Positions 17,342 to 26,405 of a stretch of DNA of 64,000 nucleotides are shown piece after piece. This DNA comes from Rhizobiales bacterium CCH3-A5. GTDB taxonomy: Bacteria; Pseudomonadota; Alphaproteobacteria; Rhizobiales; Beijerinckiaceae. A program made the position numbers and the translations under genes. Location of the stretch: contig LSIB01000180.1 of NCBI GenBank assembly GCA_001556025.1, positions 31,177-95,176 on the forward strand, in the 5' to 3' direction. Within the stretch, counting starts at the first letter, position 1, and every line of letters begins with the position of its first letter. The notes beneath the pieces were generated by a model, which searched no databases, was not told where the DNA came from, and was given only the letters and a program-made list of their open reading frames with translations.

Positions 17342-17475
17342 GGGATTACAGTTGTTACCCCACTCTGCCAACCATTTGAAATAACGGTTATTTCTGTCTC
17401 ACGCGGGCGCTCAGCCCTCGGCGAAGTTCCGCCATATGCCATGCCCGGTAGCGGAAGAGTAACAACTGTAACCCC
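17342..17475. repeat. Nested inverted repeats downstream of repC (candidate partition or replication site)
   Basis: Outer arms 17342-17358 (GGGATTACAGTTGTTAC) and 17459-17475 are inverted copies matching at 16 of 17 bases. Between them, 17378-17394 is a perfect odd palindrome GAAATAAC-G-GTTATTTC. In repABC plasmids parS palindromes often lie downstream of repC or between rep genes, so this is the best partition-site candidate here. It does not fit the usual GTTNNNNGCNNNNAAC consensus, so assignment is tentative. Confidence 0.5.
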
Positions 17476-17486
17476 CCACGCCTCTC

Positions 17487-18770
17487 TCATTGCGTGCTCC
17501 CCGCTCCTCGCTTGAAGGCGCCATCGGCCAGTCCGAACAAGCTCTTTTCGAGGTGCAACTGGCCCTCCACAGCGCGATCGATCATTGCCCGGAAGTAGCC
17601 GCCGGGGCTCGATATCTGATCCGGCGATCGAGCAGACTTTTCGAGCACGGTGGCGAGGATTGCCGCTGCGGCGTATCGTCCAACCCTACCCACGCCATCC
17701 ACCCATCCCGCTTCCGAGAGGCCGATCATCACCCTCATCACAGGCGCTGCCGCAGCGAGTTCAGGCCAACTCCTGAACTCCTTCCCCGCCATCTCGCATG
17801 CCTGCGGGCACGCTGCCCGCAGCAATCCGACCGAAACCGATGCAAGCACGGAAGATTGAATTTCATCAACCGAAGTCGAGCGCTTTTCTCCGCGTGAAGC
17901 TTCGACGTGCGGCCGAATCAGCTCAGACTTTTTTTCGGTTGATGCGGCGACCGCGAAGCGGTCGTAAGCCTGAGAGGAAATTTCTCGCTCGATAGAGCGA
18001 GGCCGTTCATTCTTACTTTCAATAGAGTTTTGAGAGGTTGTATTAATATTAGGGCTGACTCCGATGTCACCCTCGGCTGACATATCATGCTGCACATATT
18101 CATCGGTAACTTCGGCCACAATCCCGGTGTGCATGTCCTCCAGCGCCGCGGCCTCTTCTTCCAGGTTAAGGCCAAGGCCCTTCACGCGCTCAAGCTCTTC
18201 CGACCATCTCGCAGCAAGCTCCGGATAAGCCTCGCATGCGTCCACAATCGCACGAGAGAGTCGCGTGACCGTCCTGCGCGCCTCTTGCTCGCTGTTTAGC
18301 CGCGCCTGGAACTCGTCAACGAGGGCCTTTAGCTCCTTTATGCGAACCTGGGCAGGGGTGAAGTCCAGCCCATAGCCCTTGGAAATATCTCCGTCCTTGC
18401 CGCGATAGACGAAGCGCCGGCCGGTCGGGCTGTCCCGATAAGCCACGATACCGGCCTCGACGAGCCGCCGAATGCAACGCGTAACCTGGCGCTCCGATCG
18501 GCAGGTGTACTCCGCGAGCTTGGCGTTAGAGATCGCGACGATCGGACGGTTGGCGCCCTTCCAATCGTCCGCCCGGGATAGCCCGATCAGGATGTCCATG
18601 ATGTGATAGGTCGAGCCGTCTATTCCCAAGATAGGCGCAGCCTTTTTGAGAATGATAGCGACCTCTGCCTTCGACGTTTCAGGAATGTCGTTGGCCATCG
18701 CAAGGCGGGCGCTTGCAAGGATTCCCGGCGTGATGCGTCTGAACGACGCGATTTCCATAGATTGGGCCAT
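17487..18770 (-). CDS. repC: Replication initiator RepC
   Basis: A 427-residue RepC, last gene of the repABC cassette. The N-terminal half has the family's winged-helix DNA-binding region: MDILIGLSRADDWKGANRP, SNAKLAEYTCRSERQVTRC and a wing with YRDSPTGRRFVYRG, followed by GYGLDFTPAQVR. The C-terminal WPELAAAAPVMRVMIGLSEA and SPGGYFRAMIDRAVEGQL blocks are also typical. RepC binds the origin, which in this family lies inside repC; the AT-rich tract near 18008-18053 is the likely origin. Expression is expected to be limited by the antisense RNA encoded upstream. Confidence 0.95.
   Translation of the reverse strand: MAQSMEIASFRRITPGILASARLAMANDIPETSKAEVAIILKKAAPILGIDGSTYHIMDILIGLSRADDWKGANRPIVAISNAKLAEYTCRSERQVTRCIRRLVEAGIVAYRDSPTGRRFVYRGKDGDISKGYGLDFTPAQVRIKELKALVDEFQARLNSEQEARRTVTRLSRAIVDACEAYPELAARWSEELERVKGLGLNLEEEAAALEDMHTGIVAEVTDEYVQHDMSAEGDIGVSPNINTTSQNSIESKNERPRSIEREISSQAYDRFAVAASTEKKSELIRPHVEASRGEKRSTSVDEIQSSVLASVSVGLLRAACPQACEMAGKEFRSWPELAAAAPVMRVMIGLSEAGWVDGVGRVGRYAAAAILATVLEKSARSPDQISSPGGYFRAMIDRAVEGQLHLEKSLFGLADGAFKRGAGSTQ
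18008..18053. other. AT-rich tract within repC, probable oriV
   Basis: A run with far higher A+T than its surroundings (for example GTATTAATATTAGG) inside the repC reading frame, between the N- and C-terminal domains. In studied repABC plasmids the origin maps to an AT-rich region within repC, and this is the only such tract in the gene. The location is inferred from that precedent. Confidence 0.5.
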
Positions 18771-18873
18771 AACCAGCCATTCCGCGACCCTTCGGTTGCG
18801 GCTCCCATCGCTTGAATGAAAGACAGGCCAGCAAATCGGCGCACAACATCACGCCCGGACTGGAAACCAGGGC

Positions 18874-18902
18874 TTGATTGTGCAAGCACTCCATCATAGA
18901 AT
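18874..18902 (+). promoter_or_regulatory. Promoter of the repB-repC antisense RNA
   Basis: TTGATT (18874-18879) and TAGAAT (18897-18902) are separated by exactly 17 bp on the plus strand, opposite to repABC transcription. It precedes the predicted antisense RNA terminator by about 80 nt, the expected arrangement for the incompatibility ctRNA. Confidence 0.6.
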
Positions 18903-18908
18903 CAGTTT

Positions 18909-18990
18909 GTCACTGCTGATGCCGATGGAGCGAACCGCTCTGTTAGCCAGGGATCCAAGGGCTTGCCGATTGCAGTCGGCGAGCCCTTTT
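18909..18990 (+). ncRNA. Antisense ctRNA (incA-type) in the repB-repC spacer
   Basis: A plus-strand RNA of about 80 nt is predicted from the promoter at 18874-18902 to the intrinsic terminator at 18957-18990. repABC plasmids encode a small counter-transcribed RNA here that pairs with the repC leader and lowers RepC synthesis, acting as incompatibility factor. The ends are estimated from promoter and hairpin. Confidence 0.65.
18957..18990 (+). terminator. Rho-independent terminator of the antisense RNA
   Basis: A 13-bp stem, AAGGGCTTGCCGA (18957-18969) with TCGGCGAGCCCTT (18976-18988), including one G-T pair, and a 6-nt loop. It is followed by a short T-run on the plus strand only. In the repABC mRNA the same hairpin lies just upstream of repC and may take part in the leader switch. 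Confidence 0.7.
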
Positions 18991-19007
18991 CCTGTCTAGG
19001 TGTCAGG

Positions 19008-20057
19008 TCATGACTTCGCCCCTTGTTCCGAACGTTTGAATTCATCCACCAACTCCGGCAGTCGCCCGAGTAACCAAGCTGACAATCCGGGGGCGGCGGC
19101 GTTTGGAATTGAGAACTGCGTGGACTTCGGCGTCTTCTTCGTCGTAACGATGAGACCGTCACCGAGATCGACTTCCTGGATCGCCCTCTCCTTCGCCGGC
19201 GTCGGCCGATCGAGCGTTCGAAGCACAGCAGCCAATCTGTCGTCGGAGCCCAGTGCCTGCCACTGCTCGGACCCCACCAAACCATTGATGGCTGAATTCA
19301 GATCGGGCGGCAGCTTCTGATCCTTGAAGAACGAGCCGAGCTTCTCCCATTTTGGCCGACCAGTCGACTTTGCGGGTCCGATCTTCCGGACCAGCGCCTC
19401 GGGAACCGCACTGGCCGTCGCAGTCAGGATCGAGATGTAGGGCAGGGCTTTTTCTTCGTTTCGACCGAGGGCTCTGGCGATGACCTCGCGCGAGAAACCG
19501 CGCTTCTTAAGGTCGTTGGCGTATAAGGCCTGTTCGATGAACGAAGGATTCTCCCGCTCGGCGTTCTCGATCCCCTGCGCGACGACAAGTTCCTCGTCCG
19601 TTAGTGGCGCGACAACCGCCCGAACAGGAATTCCGAGGATCTGGCATGCGCGATGTCGCCGATGTCCATAGGCGACCTGGTAATGACCTGGGCGATCAGG
19701 CAAGGGCCGGACAAGGATAGGAAGCTTCTGCCCCTCCCTGCGAATGCCCTCGACGAAATTCAAAAACTCGGGATCGTCCTCAAAGTCCATCCGGTCGCGC
19801 ACAAAGGCTGGGTCGACATTCGCCGGATCGAGTTCAACTGCAATCTCGGCCGACTGAAGCTGAGCGCGCAGCCGTTCGTTCTCTGCCTCGACCGCCGAGA
19901 AAGTTTGCTGCATCGACTTGACCGCTCCCGACGTACCGGGGGCGTGGGTCCGCGACTTGTCGGCGACCGGGGAGGGGATATGCTTCTCCAGCTCGGCGCG
20001 ATCGACATTGCCGAACAGGTTCTTCATCCGGTTAGATCGGTCCTTGGCATTCGTCAT
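19008..20057 (-). CDS. repB: Plasmid partition protein RepB (ParB family)
   Basis: A 349-residue centromere-binding protein. The ATG at 20057 overlaps the repA TGA as ATGA and is preferred over the GTG at 20069. The N-terminal MKNLFGNVD segment is typical of RepB. A ParB nuclease-like domain follows (about 65-165), with YQVAYGHRRHRACQILG and GIENAERENPSFIEQALYA, then an HTH region (about 165-205) with GFSREVIARALGRNE. It works with RepA and a parS site to segregate the plasmid and contributes to autoregulation of the operon. Confidence 0.95.
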   Translation of the reverse strand: MTNAKDRSNRMKNLFGNVDRAELEKHIPSPVADKSRTHAPGTSGAVKSMQQTFSAVEAENERLRAQLQSAEIAVELDPANVDPAFVRDRMDFEDDPEFLNFVEGIRREGQKLPILVRPLPDRPGHYQVAYGHRRHRACQILGIPVRAVVAPLTDEELVVAQGIENAERENPSFIEQALYANDLKKRGFSREVIARALGRNEEKALPYISILTATASAVPEALVRKIGPAKSTGRPKWEKLGSFFKDQKLPPDLNSAINGLVGSEQWQALGSDDRLAAVLRTLDRPTPAKERAIQEVDLGDGLIVTTKKTPKSTQFSIPNAAAPGLSAWLLGRLPELVDEFKRSEQGAKS

Positions 20058-21277
20058 GGCCGCCCCCACACATGTTTGAGGTGGTTCAGGACCTCCTGAT
20101 TGACTGCATCGACGGACTCGAGCGCGCGATTGAGAGTGTCCCGCCCAACAGCGCCTCTCGCCATTTCGTAGAGGCTCTTCTTCTCGAGCCCGGCAGACGC
20201 GATCGCCGTCGTTTCGACCACGGCCGGCGCCAGCACGTCCGCTCCAAACAGCGATCGGAGGAGCGCTACGATGTTCACCTGCGGGACGTCGTGAGGATCG
20301 TGCCGCGTCAGCAGGTATCGGATGAAATCGTGCTTAAGGTCGCCACCGTTCTCCTGGATGACATGGAGGATGTCGCTCGTCATCTTGAGAAACTGATTCA
20401 TGCTCGATACGTCGAGCATGGCCGGATGAACCGTTACGAGGAGAGCCGTAGCCGCGTAAAGCGCGCCAAGAGTCAGATATCCAAGCTGTGGAGGAGCGTC
20501 GATCAGCACGACGTCATAGTCGTCTTCGACGCTGTTGATCACGGAACGTAGCCGGCGAAAGAACATGCCTTCGCCGCGGCCTTCGCCACGAGCGATAGCC
20601 TGCGGCGTCTCATGCTCGTATTCCATGAGCTCGAGATTACCCGGAACGAGGTCGACGCCGTCGAAATAGGTCTTTCGGATGACTTCGCGGAGCGGAACAC
20701 GCAGGTCGTCGTCGTAGCGGATCGCTCCATAGACGGTCTGATTCTCGTCAACGTCCAATTCCGGCTGGAATCCGAACATCGTCGAAAGAGAAGCCTGCGG
20801 ATCAAGATCGATCGCGAGAACGCGCAGTCCCTGAAGCGCAAGAAAATGCGCGAGGTGGACCGTTGTCGTCGTCTTTGCTGAACCACCCTTGAAATTGGCC
20901 ACGGCGACGATCTGCAATTTTTCGCCAGGCCGCCGGCGCGGCAGGAAATTCAATGCTTCTTTCGGGCGCTTCTGTGCGAGATGCGCTCGAATCTCGTTGA
21001 TTTGCGTGAGCGTATAGGCGCGGCGACGATTGTCCCTGCCATGAAGCTCGGGCGCCACGCTCTCGCCGTCCAGCGACATTTGCCTCAAGGTCGATTCGGC
21101 GATCCCGACCATTGCGGCGGCCTCGCGCGAGGTGAAAGTCTTCAGCGACTTTTTCGCTTCGGGAGGGTACATCTGTGATCGTAGCGACTGGAGCTGCGCC
21201 GCGAGCAGATGCGAGTGCCGCGTGATCTTGGCGATCGACTCCTCGCTATCGGATTTATAGGCACTCACTGCGGTCAT
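20054..21277 (-). CDS. repA: Plasmid partition ATPase RepA (ParA family)
   Basis: A 407-residue ParA-type ATPase. I start it at the ATG at 21277; an in-frame TTG at 21355 would add residues that are not family-like. A MerR-like HTH (about 48-70) with FTSREAAAMVGIAESTLRQM precedes the deviant Walker A motif FKGGSAKTTTTVHLAHF (129-145). Walker A' is DLDPQAS (157-163), and Walker B is VVLIDAPPQLGYLTL. RepA represses the repABC promoter and drives partition with RepB. Size agrees with the family. Confidence 0.95.
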   Translation of the reverse strand: MTAVSAYKSDSEESIAKITRHSHLLAAQLQSLRSQMYPPEAKKSLKTFTSREAAAMVGIAESTLRQMSLDGESVAPELHGRDNRRRAYTLTQINEIRAHLAQKRPKEALNFLPRRRPGEKLQIVAVANFKGGSAKTTTTVHLAHFLALQGLRVLAIDLDPQASLSTMFGFQPELDVDENQTVYGAIRYDDDLRVPLREVIRKTYFDGVDLVPGNLELMEYEHETPQAIARGEGRGEGMFFRRLRSVINSVEDDYDVVLIDAPPQLGYLTLGALYAATALLVTVHPAMLDVSSMNQFLKMTSDILHVIQENGGDLKHDFIRYLLTRHDPHDVPQVNIVALLRSLFGADVLAPAVVETTAIASAGLEKKSLYEMARGAVGRDTLNRALESVDAVNQEVLNHLKHVWGRP

Positions 21278-21327
21278 ATCGCTCTCGACGGAAATTTCCT
21301 GATAATCGCTGAAAAAACGTCGGGTGA

Positions 21328-21355
21328 CGATTACGCGATTCCCGTGGGCGGTCAA
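21328..21355 (-). promoter_or_regulatory. Candidate repABC promoter
   Basis: On the minus strand, TTGACC (21355-21350) and TAATCG (21333-21328) are separated by 16 bp, placing the transcript start about 45 nt before the repA ATG. It is the best sigma70-like match in the divergent repA-traI region. Assignment is tentative. Confidence 0.4.
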
Positions 21356-21365
21356 ATCCTATTTG

Positions 21366-21446
21366 GTTAACAGATACTTAACGACGTGCTCGCGCGGCAC
21401 GATCGACTCGACCCGTCTGCGGCGTTTAGCGCATTGCAATCAATGC
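21366..21446. promoter_or_regulatory. Cluster of inverted repeats in the divergent repA-traI region
   Basis: Three symmetric elements occur in the 387-bp spacer: GTTAAC/CTTAAC arms (21366-21382), CGTGC/GCACG arms around CGCGCG (21385-21401), and a perfect 16-bp palindrome GCATTGCAATCAATGC (21431-21446). The second resembles a tra/lux box in its arms but has one base too many between them. Any of these could bind RepA or a quorum-sensing regulator. The rest of the spacer shows no gene. Confidence 0.4.
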
Positions 21447-21664
21447 CATAGCTTCACGGCGAACCGAGCAACCAGCCTCGAGACCACTCATACTTTTATT
21501 AGGGTAAGACGATCACTATTCGGCGCGTGGCAACCGCCTTTCGGGCTCTCACTACGCCGACTCACCCTCGATTCCGAGAATCGCACTCATAAATTCGCTA
21601 GTCGCGGTCGCCATCGGATGGTGGCTTTTAGTTCTCCGACCTTCACGGATTCGGAGCAATACGC

Positions 21665-22288
21665 ATGCGGGCCATCGCCGTCTCATCCAATACCAATAGT
21701 AATTCGGCCGTACTTCTCGATTCGATGCACAGACTTCGCGCGCGCGTTTTCGGCGAGCGCATGAAGTGGGATGTCGTCGTCAAGGATGGCCGTGAGGCGG
21801 ACGAGTTCGATGCTTGCCGACCGACCTATGTGCTGGCGCTATCCGATACCAACCAGGTCGCCGGTTGCGCGCGACTGCTGCCGGCGACCGGACCGACATT
21901 GCTGTCGGTGCTGTTCCCTGAACTTGTCGATTCGGGGGCGTTCAACCCGCACGCAGCGATGATCGAGAGCTCGCGCTTCTGCGTCGACACGTCGATTGAC
22001 ACGGGGAGGGCAGGGCAGGCGCTTCACGACGCCACCTGGACTATGTTCGCCGCGATCATCGAATGGTCGATGGCGAACGGCTACCGCGAACTCATCACCG
22101 TCACCGATGTTCGCATCGAGCGAATCCTACGCCGCGCGGGATGGCCGATGACGCGGATCGGCGAACCAAAGCCGATCGGAGACACGACTGCTGTGGTCGG
22201 CGTGCTTTTCACAGACGAAGCCAGCTTCGAGCGCGTGCGCCCTGCAAGCTACTTCTCCTCGATCAACCCGCTTCCGCAGGCGGCTTGA
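21665..22288 (+). CDS. traI: Acyl-homoserine-lactone synthase TraI (LuxI family)
   Basis: A 207-residue autoinducer synthase. All invariant LuxI residues are recognisable: R25, F29, W35, D46, D49, R70, E101 and R104 (in DEFD, GCARLL and ESSRFCV). It makes an N-acyl-homoserine lactone from SAM and an acyl-ACP. On Ti-type plasmids traI is the first gene of the trb operon and controls conjugation with TraR; here it lies 15 bp before trbB. A GGAG ribosome binding site precedes the ATG. No traR or traM is present in the window. Confidence 0.92.
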   Translation: MRAIAVSSNTNSNSAVLLDSMHRLRARVFGERMKWDVVVKDGREADEFDACRPTYVLALSDTNQVAGCARLLPATGPTLLSVLFPELVDSGAFNPHAAMIESSRFCVDTSIDTGRAGQALHDATWTMFAAIIEWSMANGYRELITVTDVRIERILRRAGWPMTRIGEPKPIGDTTAVVGVLFTDEASFERVRPASYFSSINPLPQAA

Positions 22289-22303
22289 GAGGGACTCGAC
22301 GCG

Positions 22304-23272
22304 ATGACGCAATTGCTCTCGCATCCGCGTCTGATCCGCAAGCTGCAGGAGGCTCTCGGCGACCAGCTCTGCGTTGCGCTCGACGACGCTTCCGTGGTCG
22401 AGATCATGCTCAACCCGGACGGCCGGCTCTACATTGAACGCCTCGGTCACGGCATGGCCGCGGCCGGAGAGATGAGCAGCGCCGCAGCGGAGATCGTCAT
22501 CGGCAGCGTCGCCCATGCTCTCAATTCAGAGGCCGATGGGGAGCAACCGATCATCTCCGGGGAGCTTCCCATCGGCGGGCACCGGTTTGAGGGGCTACTG
22601 CCTCCGATCGTGAGAGCGCCGACCTTCACAATCCGCCGGCGTGCGTCACGGCTGATCCCACTGGACGACTATGTGAGAACGCGTGTGATGACCGAACGCC
22701 AGGCGGACATTATCCGCAACGGCGTCGCCTCGCGCCTCAACATCGTGATCTCCGGCGGAACGGGCTCGGGAAAAACGACGCTCGCGAACGCCATCATCGC
22801 CGAAATCAGCGAGACGGCGCCCGACGATCGCGTCCTGATTCTCGAAGATACCGCCGAGATCCAGTGCCCGGCGGAAAACGCTGTCGCGCTCCACACGTCC
22901 GACACCGTCGACATGGCGCGGCTGCTGAAGAGCACCATGCGCCTGCGGCCCGATCGCATCATCGTCGGCGAGGTCCGCGACGGTGCGGCGCTCACGCTCC
23001 TGAAGGCGTGGAACACAGGCCATCCCGGAGGCGTCGCCACAGTCCACGCCAACACCGCGGAATCGGCGTTGCGCCGGCTCGAGCAATTGACCGCGGAAGC
23101 CAGCCAACAGCCGATGCGCGAGGTGATCGGCGAAGCGGTCGACCTTATCGTCTCGATCGAACGGACCACGAGAGGGCGCGTGCTGCGCGACATTCTTCAC
23201 GTCAACGGCTTCGCCAACGGCCGCTACCAGACCGAATCCTATGTTTCGCAGGAGGAAGCCCATGTCGCATGA
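22304..23272 (+). CDS. trbB: Conjugal transfer ATPase TrbB (VirB11 family)
   Basis: A 322-residue hexameric secretion ATPase. Walker [15 protein letters not shown] lies at about 149-162, followed by an Asp box ([11 protein letters not shown]), Walker B region ([16 protein letters not shown]) and His box ([17 protein letters not shown]). It powers pilus assembly and substrate transfer on the cytoplasmic side of the mating channel. It is the first trb gene after traI, with GAGAGGGA as ribosome binding site. Confidence 0.96.
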   Translation: MTQLLSHPRLIRKLQEALGDQLCVALDDASVVEIMLNPDGRLYIERLGHGMAAAGEMSSAAAEIVIGSVAHALNSEADGEQPIISGELPIGGHRFEGLLPPIVRAPTFTIRRRASRLIPLDDYVRTRVMTERQADIIRNGVASRLNIVISGGTGSGKTTLANAIIAEISETAPDDRVLILEDTAEIQCPAENAVALHTSDTVDMARLLKSTMRLRPDRIIVGEVRDGAALTLLKAWNTGHPGGVATVHANTAESALRRLEQLTAEASQQPMREVIGEAVDLIVSIERTTRGRVLRDILHVNGFANGRYQTESYVSQEEAHVA

Positions 23273-23645
23273 ACGCCTTGCCACCCGCCTGATTCTGGGG
23301 GTCGTGCTCGGCCTGCTGATCGCTCACCCGGCGCTTGCCTCGTCAGGCGGGAGCTTGCCTTGGGAAAGCCCACTCGAGCAGATCCAGAAATCCATCACCG
23401 GCCCGGTCGCCGGCTTCATCGCGCTCGCGGCCGTCGCGGTCGCCGGCGGCATGCTGATCTTCGGCGGTGAGCTCAATGATTTCGCGCGGCGACTGATGTA
23501 TGTCGTGCTCGTCGCCGGCATCCTGCTCGGCGCCACGCAGATCGTCGCCCTGTTCGGCTCGACCGGCGCGTCCATTGGCACGGTAGCGTCAGCATCGAAT
23601 AGTGCTCCCGTTCCGCCCGGAAGCAGGGCAGGGGCTCATGGCTGA
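23262..23645 (+). CDS. trbC: Conjugative pilin precursor TrbC
   Basis: A 127-residue VirB2-like pilin precursor. The start at 23262 has GGAGGAA just upstream and overlaps the trbB stop by 11 bp. A signal peptide ([18 protein letters not shown]) is followed by two hydrophobic helices around 45-65 and 70-95, the hallmark of TrbC/VirB2 pilins. In RP4 TrbC is processed and cyclised to form the pilus. Confidence 0.93.
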   Translation: MSHERLATRLILGVVLGLLIAHPALASSGGSLPWESPLEQIQKSITGPVAGFIALAAVAVAGGMLIFGGELNDFARRLMYVVLVAGILLGATQIVALFGSTGASIGTVASASNSAPVPPGSRAGAHG

Positions 23646-23937
23646 AGCCGGGTCCACGCTCGCACGCTCGCGCATCCATCGCGCACTCTCACGTCCCAAC
23701 CTGCTGATGGGCGCTGACCGCGAGCTCGTCCTGCTGACGGGCCTTGCGGCGATCATTCTGATCTTCGTGGTTCTGACCTGGTATGCGGCGCTGTTCGGGG
23801 TCGCTATCTGGACAGTTGTCGTCGGTCTGCTGCGGATGATGGCGAAAGCCGATCCGGCGATGCGCCGCATCTACATACGCCATGTCGGCTACCGCCAGCA
23901 CTATCGCCCGACTTCGTCGCCCTGGCGGCGTTTCTGA
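23638..23937 (+). CDS. trbD: Conjugal transfer protein TrbD (VirB3 family)
   Basis: A 99-residue inner-membrane protein. The ATG at 23638 overlaps the trbC stop. The N-terminus ([19 protein letters not shown]) is diagnostic of TrbD, followed by paired membrane helices at about 28-65. VirB3-type proteins pair with the VirB4 ATPase, here encoded 8 bp downstream. Confidence 0.93.
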   Translation: MAEAGSTLARSRIHRALSRPNLLMGADRELVLLTGLAAIILIFVVLTWYAALFGVAIWTVVVGLLRMMAKADPAMRRIYIRHVGYRQHYRPTSSPWRRF

Positions 23938-23945
23938 GGTCCGGT

Positions 23946-26405
23946 ATGGTTGCTCTGCGTTCCTTTCGCCATTCCGGTCCGTCTTTCGCCGATCTCGTGC
24001 CCTATGCGGGCCTCGTCGATGACGGCGTCGTCCTTCTCAAGGACGGCTCGCTCATGGCCGGCTGGTATTTTGCCGGCCCGGATTCGGAGAGCTCGACGGA
24101 CGCCGAGCGCAACGACGTCTCGCGCCAGATCAACGCCATTCTCGCCCGTCTCGGCTCAGGCTGGATGATCCAGGTCGAGGCGTTGCGCATTCCGACGACG
24201 CACTATCCAGCGCGCAAGGACGGCCATTTCCCCGATGCGGTCACGCGTGCGATCGACGAAGAGCGCCGCGGCCATTTCGAGCGGGAGAGAGGGCACTATG
24301 AAAGCCGGCACGCGCTCATCCTGACCTGGCGGCCGCCTGAGCGGCGCAAGTCGGGCATCGCCAAATACGTCTATTCCGACAGGGACAGCCGCTCGGCGAG
24401 TTTCGCGGACACGGCGCTTGCGAATTTCAGGACGTCGATCCGCGAGATCGAGCAATATCTGTCGAACCTGCTGTCGATCCAGCGCATGCGAACCCGCGAA
24501 ACAACCGAGCGCGGTGGAGAGCGTGTCGCCCGCTACGACGAACTCTTCCAGTTCGTCCGCTTCTGCGTCACCGGGGAAAACCATCCGGTCCGGCTGCCCG
24601 ATGTCCCGATGTATCTCGATTGGCTCGTCACCGCCGAATATGAGCACGGGCTGACGCCGACGGTCGATGGGCGTTTCGTTGGCGTCGTGGCCATCGACGG
24701 TCTGCCGGCCGAGAGCTGGCCGGGCATCCTGAACATCCTCGACCAGATGCCGCTGACCTATCGCTGGTCGTCACGCTTCATGTTCCTCGACGAGATCGAG
24801 GCGCGCGAACGCCTCGAGCGCACCCGCAAAAAGTGGCAGCAGAAGGTCAGGCCCTTCTTCGACCAGCTCTTCCAGACCCAGTCGCGTTCGGTCGACCAGG
24901 ACGCCATGGCGATGGTCGCCGAGACGCAGGACGCGATCGCCGAGGCGGCGTCGCAGCTCGTCGCCTATGGTTACTATACGCCGGTCATCGTGCTGCAGGA
25001 GCGCGACGCGGATCGGCTCCGCGAGAAATGCGAGGGCATTCGCCGCGTCATCCAGGCGGAAGGTTTCGGCGCGCGCATCGAAACGCTCAACGCGACGGAA
25101 GCGTTCCTCGGGTCGTTGCCTGGCAACTGGTATGCGAACATCCGCGAACCGCTGATCCATACCCGCAATCTCGCCGATCTGCTGCCGCTCAATTCCGTCT
25201 GGTCAGGAAACCCGGTCGCGCCATGCCCGTTCTATCCGGAAGGCTCGCCGCCACTGATGCAGGTCGCCTCCGGCTCCACGCCCTTCCGACTGAACCTCCA
25301 TGTCGACGATGTCGGACACAGCCTGATCTTCGGGCCGACAGGGTCCGGCAAATCCACGCTGCTGGCGCTGATCGCGGCGCAATTCCGCCGCTACAAGGAC
25401 GCGCAGATCTTCGCCTTCGACAAAGGCCGTTCTCTCATGCCGCTGACGCTTGCCACCGGCGGCGATCACTACGAGATCGGCGGCGGGGCAGGGGAGGGGA
25501 CTCAACTCGCTTTCTGCCCACTCGCGGAGCTCGGCACCGACGCCGACCGCGCCTGGGCCTCTGAATGGGTCGAGACGCTTGTCGTCCTGCAGGGCGTCGC
25601 GGTCACACCCGATCATCGCAACGCCATCTCGCGGCAGGTCTCGCTGATGGCCGCGGCGCCCGGACGCTCGCTGTCGGATTTCGTGTCGGGAGTTCAGATG
25701 CGCGAGATCAAGGACGCGCTGCACCACTACACAGTCGACGGGCCTATGGGGCATTTGCTCGACGCCGAGCGCGACGGTCTCGTGCTCGGCGGTTTCCAGA
25801 CCTTCGAGATCGAAGAGCTGATGAACATGGGCGAGCGCAGCCTCGTGCCTGTCCTCACCTATCTCTTCCGGAGGATCGAGAAGCGCCTGACCGGCGCGCC
25901 GAGCCTGATCCTGCTCGACGAGGCCTGGCTGATGCTCGGCCATCCCGTCTTCCGCGACAAGATCCGCGAATGGCTGAAGGTGCTGCGCAAGGCCAATTGC
26001 GCAGTCGTGCTCGCCACGCAGTCGATCTCGGATGCCGAGCGTTCCGGCATCATCGATGTGCTGAAGGAATCCTGCCCAACGAAAATCTGCCTACCGAACG
26101 GAGCGGCGCGTGAACCAGGAACGCGCGAATTCTATGAGCGCCTGGGATTCAACGAGCGGCAGGTCGAGATCGTCTCGAACGCGATCCCGAAGCGCGAATA
26201 TTACGTCACCTCGCCCGATGGCCGGCGCCTCTTTGATATGGCGCTCGGGCCCGTCGCTCTCTCCTTCGTCGGGGCGGCCGGCCGCGACGATCTCAAACGC
26301 ATCACCGCACTCAAGGCGGAACACGGCCCCGCATGGCCGGCACATTGGCTCCAGACAAGGGGGATCGCGCATGCCGAAACGCTACTCGCCGATGACCAGG
26401 TTTGA
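23946..26405 (+). CDS. trbE: Conjugal transfer ATPase TrbE (VirB4 family)
   Basis: An 819-residue ATPase, the largest trb protein and full length for the family. The N-terminal CagE/TrbE/VirB domain is followed by an ATPase domain with Walker A GPTGSGKSTLLALI near 462-475 and Walker B LILLDEAWLM near 653-662. It drives assembly of the mating channel at the inner membrane. GAGG precedes the ATG, and its last 35 bp overlap trbJ. Confidence 0.96.
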   Translation: MVALRSFRHSGPSFADLVPYAGLVDDGVVLLKDGSLMAGWYFAGPDSESSTDAERNDVSRQINAILARLGSGWMIQVEALRIPTTHYPARKDGHFPDAVTRAIDEERRGHFERERGHYESRHALILTWRPPERRKSGIAKYVYSDRDSRSASFADTALANFRTSIREIEQYLSNLLSIQRMRTRETTERGGERVARYDELFQFVRFCVTGENHPVRLPDVPMYLDWLVTAEYEHGLTPTVDGRFVGVVAIDGLPAESWPGILNILDQMPLTYRWSSRFMFLDEIEARERLERTRKKWQQKVRPFFDQLFQTQSRSVDQDAMAMVAETQDAIAEAASQLVAYGYYTPVIVLQERDADRLREKCEGIRRVIQAEGFGARIETLNATEAFLGSLPGNWYANIREPLIHTRNLADLLPLNSVWSGNPVAPCPFYPEGSPPLMQVASGSTPFRLNLHVDDVGHSLIFGPTGSGKSTLLALIAAQFRRYKDAQIFAFDKGRSLMPLTLATGGDHYEIGGGAGEGTQLAFCPLAELGTDADRAWASEWVETLVVLQGVAVTPDHRNAISRQVSLMAAAPGRSLSDFVSGVQMREIKDALHHYTVDGPMGHLLDAERDGLVLGGFQTFEIEELMNMGERSLVPVLTYLFRRIEKRLTGAPSLILLDEAWLMLGHPVFRDKIREWLKVLRKANCAVVLATQSISDAERSGIIDVLKESCPTKICLPNGAAREPGTREFYERLGFNERQVEIVSNAIPKREYYVTSPDGRRLFDMALGPVALSFVGAAGRDDLKRITALKAEHGPAWPAHWLQTRGIAHAETLLADDQV

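Noticed and set aside
21385..21401. Possible tra box for a TraR-type regulator upstream of traI.
   Set aside because: Arms CGTGC/GCACG fit, but the spacing is one base too long and the centre is not symmetric about the same point, so I do not call it a tra box.
17295..21664. Search for a canonical parS (GTTNNNNGCNNNNAAC) around repABC.
   Set aside because: The closest hit, GTTAAC...CTTAAC at 21366-21382, has the wrong spacing. No match was found by eye in the non-coding spacers.
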